A stretch of 34,349 nucleotides of DNA. Source: Bacteroidales bacterium UBA1392 (GTDB taxonomy: Bacteria; Bacteroidota; Bacteroidia; Bacteroidales; UBA932). Under the pieces are notes generated by a model. The model searched no databases. It was given only the letters and a program-made list of their open reading frames with translations, and was not told the origin of the DNA. A program made the position numbers and the translations under genes. Positions 32,560-34,349 of this stretch are shown here, piece by piece (position 1 is the first letter of the stretch; each line of letters starts with the position of its first letter). The stretch is taken from NCBI GenBank assembly GCA_002305275.1, contig DBQO01000032.1:1-34349 (forward strand), in the 5' to 3' direction.

Positions 32560-33876
32560 CTACTGCAAAACAACAGTTCGGTGAATGGTGTTGGCCAAGA
32601 CTCCGTTTAGGAATATTGCCGGCAGATAGTAATAGTAGAGGATATATCCACCTACTACAGGTTCGCGGTTGACTTCTACCTTATTTGTGGTCTCTTCGGA
32701 GTAGATAAATGTCTCCGAAGGGTAGGCAGAGATCTCAATGGCTTCCAAAGGATTGTTCATAGCCCAGACGTGGGTGAGTTTTTTGTTCTTGCGCAGGTCC
32801 AGGTTTCTTAAATTGTTACTGCTGACATCCAACTTTTCAAGAAATAGTGACTGGGTTGTATTAATATCTGTGAGAAGGTTATTGCTGCAGTCCAGATACT
32901 CAATAGCGCCACTTTGTGTGACATTAAGTGAAGCGAGTTTATTGTAGCTGCAGATCAGGCTTTTTAGGGAGACGCATCCCGCAAGATTGAGTTCCGTTAT
33001 GGAATTAAACCTGCAGTTGAGTTCTTCGAGGTTGGTGCAATTGCTCGCGTTGAGAGTTTTTACAGTGCCGAGACCAACCATGGTACAGTCGAAGCTGGTG
33101 AGATTTGTATTGCTTATATTAATGGTATCCAGCACGTTGTATGAAAATTCCAGGTTCCTGAGCGATGAGCAGTTGCTTACATCGAGGTGACTGATGGTGT
33201 TGTGTGAGCAGTTAATATTTACAATAGTGTGTGATCCGGCGGCGGCGAAATACTTCATCAAATTGCGCCGGCAATCAATGGATACCAGATAAGGAAAGTT
33301 ACTGATATCCAGACTATCTATCAAATTTTCAGAGCAGTTGATGGTTATGAAGGGGTACCCGTAAAGATCCCTGAGCGACTTCGCTTTACCTTTCGAACAA
33401 TCAAGTATGGATAGAGTCCTCATTTCGTAATCTGAGATTTCTCCATCGTTGTTGGTGTCATAGCGCTCAAGCAGCGTTGTCTTAAGTCTGGTGTCTGTGA
33501 AATTGATGCAATCTATCAACTGAGAGACCTCGATTGTTGCCGAACCTTTCTTATTTGAGATAGTTACATATGCTTTTCTTATGGCATTGGTATTATTAGT
33601 GTTCAGTGCAGTAAATGCGAGAGGGATATCTCCCGGCTCTCCTGCCATGTGAGAGATTTTCAGCCAATCGAAATGTTCGCCATCATCGCTATCCACAGTA
33701 ATTGTCCACTTGTATGCGGTGCTTAGCAATGTGCGTTTAGTGGAACCTTCGATGCTCTCTATGGTGAGTACCATATCCTTGACCTTCAGATCAGGAAGAT
33801 CCATTACGCTGCATGATGATCCTGATCCTGCCAGAAACGCTAGCAATGATAATATAATAGGTATGATTTTTTTCAT
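32560..33876 (-). CDS. exported leucine-rich-repeat lipoprotein with an EF-hand-like loop
   Basis: The 438-residue protein starts with a hydrophobic signal (MKKIIPIILSLLAFLAG), with Cys22 after GSS as a possible lipidation site. A beta-rich Ig/BACON-like domain covers about residues 30-120 (WTITVDSDDGEHFDWLKIS and AYVTISNKKGSATIEVSQL). D140 to E151 (DTNNDGEISDYE) is a perfect 12-residue calcium-loop pattern. About ten leucine-rich repeats follow from residue 155 to roughly 390 with units such as LEYLDCSNNLLTDIN, the Cys/Asn type common in Bacteroidota surface proteins. An upstream in-frame extension to 34053 is rejected because it crosses the rRNA promoter and hides the signal peptide. It is probably surface-exposed; its ligand is unknown. 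Confidence 0.82.
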   Translation of the reverse strand: MKKIIPIILSLLAFLAGSGSSCSVMDLPDLKVKDMVLTIESIEGSTKRTLLSTAYKWTITVDSDDGEHFDWLKISHMAGEPGDIPLAFTALNTNNTNAIRKAYVTISNKKGSATIEVSQLIDCINFTDTRLKTTLLERYDTNNDGEISDYEMRTLSILDCSKGKAKSLRDLYGYPFITINCSENLIDSLDISNFPYLVSIDCRRNLMKYFAAAGSHTIVNINCSHNTISHLDVSNCSSLRNLEFSYNVLDTINISNTNLTSFDCTMVGLGTVKTLNASNCTNLEELNCRFNSITELNLAGCVSLKSLICSYNKLASLNVTQSGAIEYLDCSNNLLTDINTTQSLFLEKLDVSSNNLRNLDLRKNKKLTHVWAMNNPLEAIEISAYPSETFIYSEETTNKVEVNREPVVGGYILYYYYLPAIFLNGVLANTIHRTVVLQ

Positions 33877-33900
33877 ATCAGCACATAATTTATACGCTAG

Positions 33901-33908
33901 CAAAGGTA
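33901..33908 (-). promoter_or_regulatory. -7 element for the LRR lipoprotein gene
   Basis: The minus strand reads TACCTTTG, a full match to TAnnTTTG, 24 bp before the ATG at 33876. It supports the short start of the gene. Confidence 0.55.
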
Positions 33909-33939
33909 TGTAAAAATTATCTGTTTTTTTGCAATTTAT

Positions 33940-33970
33940 TTTGCTAATTTTAAAAATGTTCTTATCTTTG
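33940..33970 (+). promoter_or_regulatory. rRNA operon promoter
   Basis: TTTG at 33940-33943 is 19 bp from TATCTTTG at 33963-33970, a full consensus match. Transcription would begin near 33977 and give a leader of about 160 nt before 16S rRNA. Confidence 0.8.
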
Positions 33971-34038
33971 CAACCCGTTTCTGAAAAGAGGCGCGCGTTC
34001 CTTGATAAAATTGGAAGACAAAAAGTACAAGCAAGTAC

Positions 34039-34060
34039 CGAATTTTGTAACAAAAATTCG
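34039..34060 (+). promoter_or_regulatory. hairpin in the rRNA leader
   Basis: CGAATTTT and AAAATTCG form an 8-bp stem around GTAACA. It lies between the rRNA promoter and 16S. It may take part in antitermination or in precursor processing; the sequence alone does not show which. Confidence 0.55.
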
Positions 34061-34137
34061 AGCGAAACGTTAATTTTTTTGAATAATCACTTCAATAATG
34101 AGTATCAGGTTCAGACTAAAGACATAAACTTTTTTAT

Positions 34138-34349
34138 ACAATGAAGAGTTTGATCCTGGCTCAGGATGAACGCTAGCGGCAGGCTTAACACATGCAAGTC
34201 GAGGGGCATCGAGAGTAGCAATACTTGTCGGCGACCGGCGCAAGGGTGCGTAACACGTGAGCAACATACCCGTTTCAGGAGGATAACCGGAGGAAACTCT
34301 GCCTAATACTCCATAATATCATCAAACGGCATCGTTTAATGATTAAAGA
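34138..34349 (+). rRNA. 16S ribosomal RNA, 5' part, cut by window end
   Basis: ACAATGAAGAGTTTGATCCT, followed by GGCTCAGGATGAACGCTAGC, is the conserved 5' end of bacterial 16S rRNA (helices 1-3). It continues with ACACATGCAAGTCGAG and GTAACACGTGAGCAACATAC. About 210 bases are seen, up to the V1-V2 region. The pattern GCTAGCGGCAGGCTTAACAC is of the Bacteroidales kind. The mature 5' end is set by comparison and may differ by a few bases. Confidence 0.97.

Noticed and set aside
33877..34053. 59-codon N-terminal extension of the LRR lipoprotein gene
   Set aside because: It would cross the rRNA promoter and hide a clear signal peptide at the Met of 33876; a -7 element lies just upstream of the shorter start.

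Overview
The window comes from the chromosome of a member of the Bacteroidota, most likely of the order Bacteroidales. Four things support this. Several promoters have the Bacteroidota form TTTG-N19-TAnnTTTG. Several families present are typical of the phylum (DUF3276/PUR, DUF5606, a long NusB, a tandem thioredoxin-domain protein, a Cys/Asn-type LRR lipoprotein). The arginine operon uses the ArgF' type of transcarbamylase. The 16S rRNA 5' end has the GGATGAACGCTAGCGGCAGG form seen in that order. Nearly all the DNA is core chromosome. I found no insertion sequence, prophage, CRISPR array or obvious defence system.

Layout. (1) 1-4417, plus strand: a tightly packed set made of a truncated NodB-type deacetylase, the two subunits of an NfnAB/SudAB-type flavin/iron-sulfur oxidoreductase, and hisS. 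(2) 4405-4764: an initiator tRNA gene whose promoter starts inside hisS, followed by an odd repeat region with two inverted copies of the tRNA T-arm and two terminator hairpins. (3) 4763-6373, minus strand: an AI-2E-family membrane protein and a PUR-domain protein. (4) 6461-11939, plus strand: nusB, yajC, a YbbR protein, coaE, a TerB/DnaJ protein, a DUF5606 protein and rimO. (5) 11940-12153: a low-complexity convergent junction with a 7-bp repeat. (6) 21744 down to 12154, minus strand: lon, ung, coaD, a double-thioredoxin exported protein, a large FAD/Fe-S oxidase and a UbiD-type decarboxylase. (7) 21862-23977, plus strand: an HU gene, a 29-codon highly basic mS38/COX24-like protein and an RNase E/G gene. 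(8) 32021 down to 23974, minus strand: an eight-gene arginine operon, GNAT-argG-argC-argD-argF'-argB-argE-argH. (9) 32241-34349: a small RHH-like gene, an LRR lipoprotein and the start of an rRNA operon.

How the genes fit together. The arginine operon covers every step from glutamate to arginine except supply of carbamoyl phosphate. ArgF' has Pro at position 90, the residue reported for the succinylornithine-specific enzyme of Bacteroides fragilis, so the intermediates are probably N-succinylated. The leading GNAT protein is the best candidate for the acylating first step. Both final enzymes of coenzyme A synthesis (CoaD, CoaE) are present but lie in separate operons. The initiator tRNA, HU and rRNA promoters share the same TTTG-N19-TAnnTTTG architecture, as expected for strong growth-linked transcription by the primary sigma factor.

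The least explained sequences are the T-arm mirror repeats after the initiator tRNA (4505-4764), the 7-bp repeat junction (11940-12153), the Cys-rich tail of the arginine-operon GNAT protein, and the arginine-operon leader (32022-32185).
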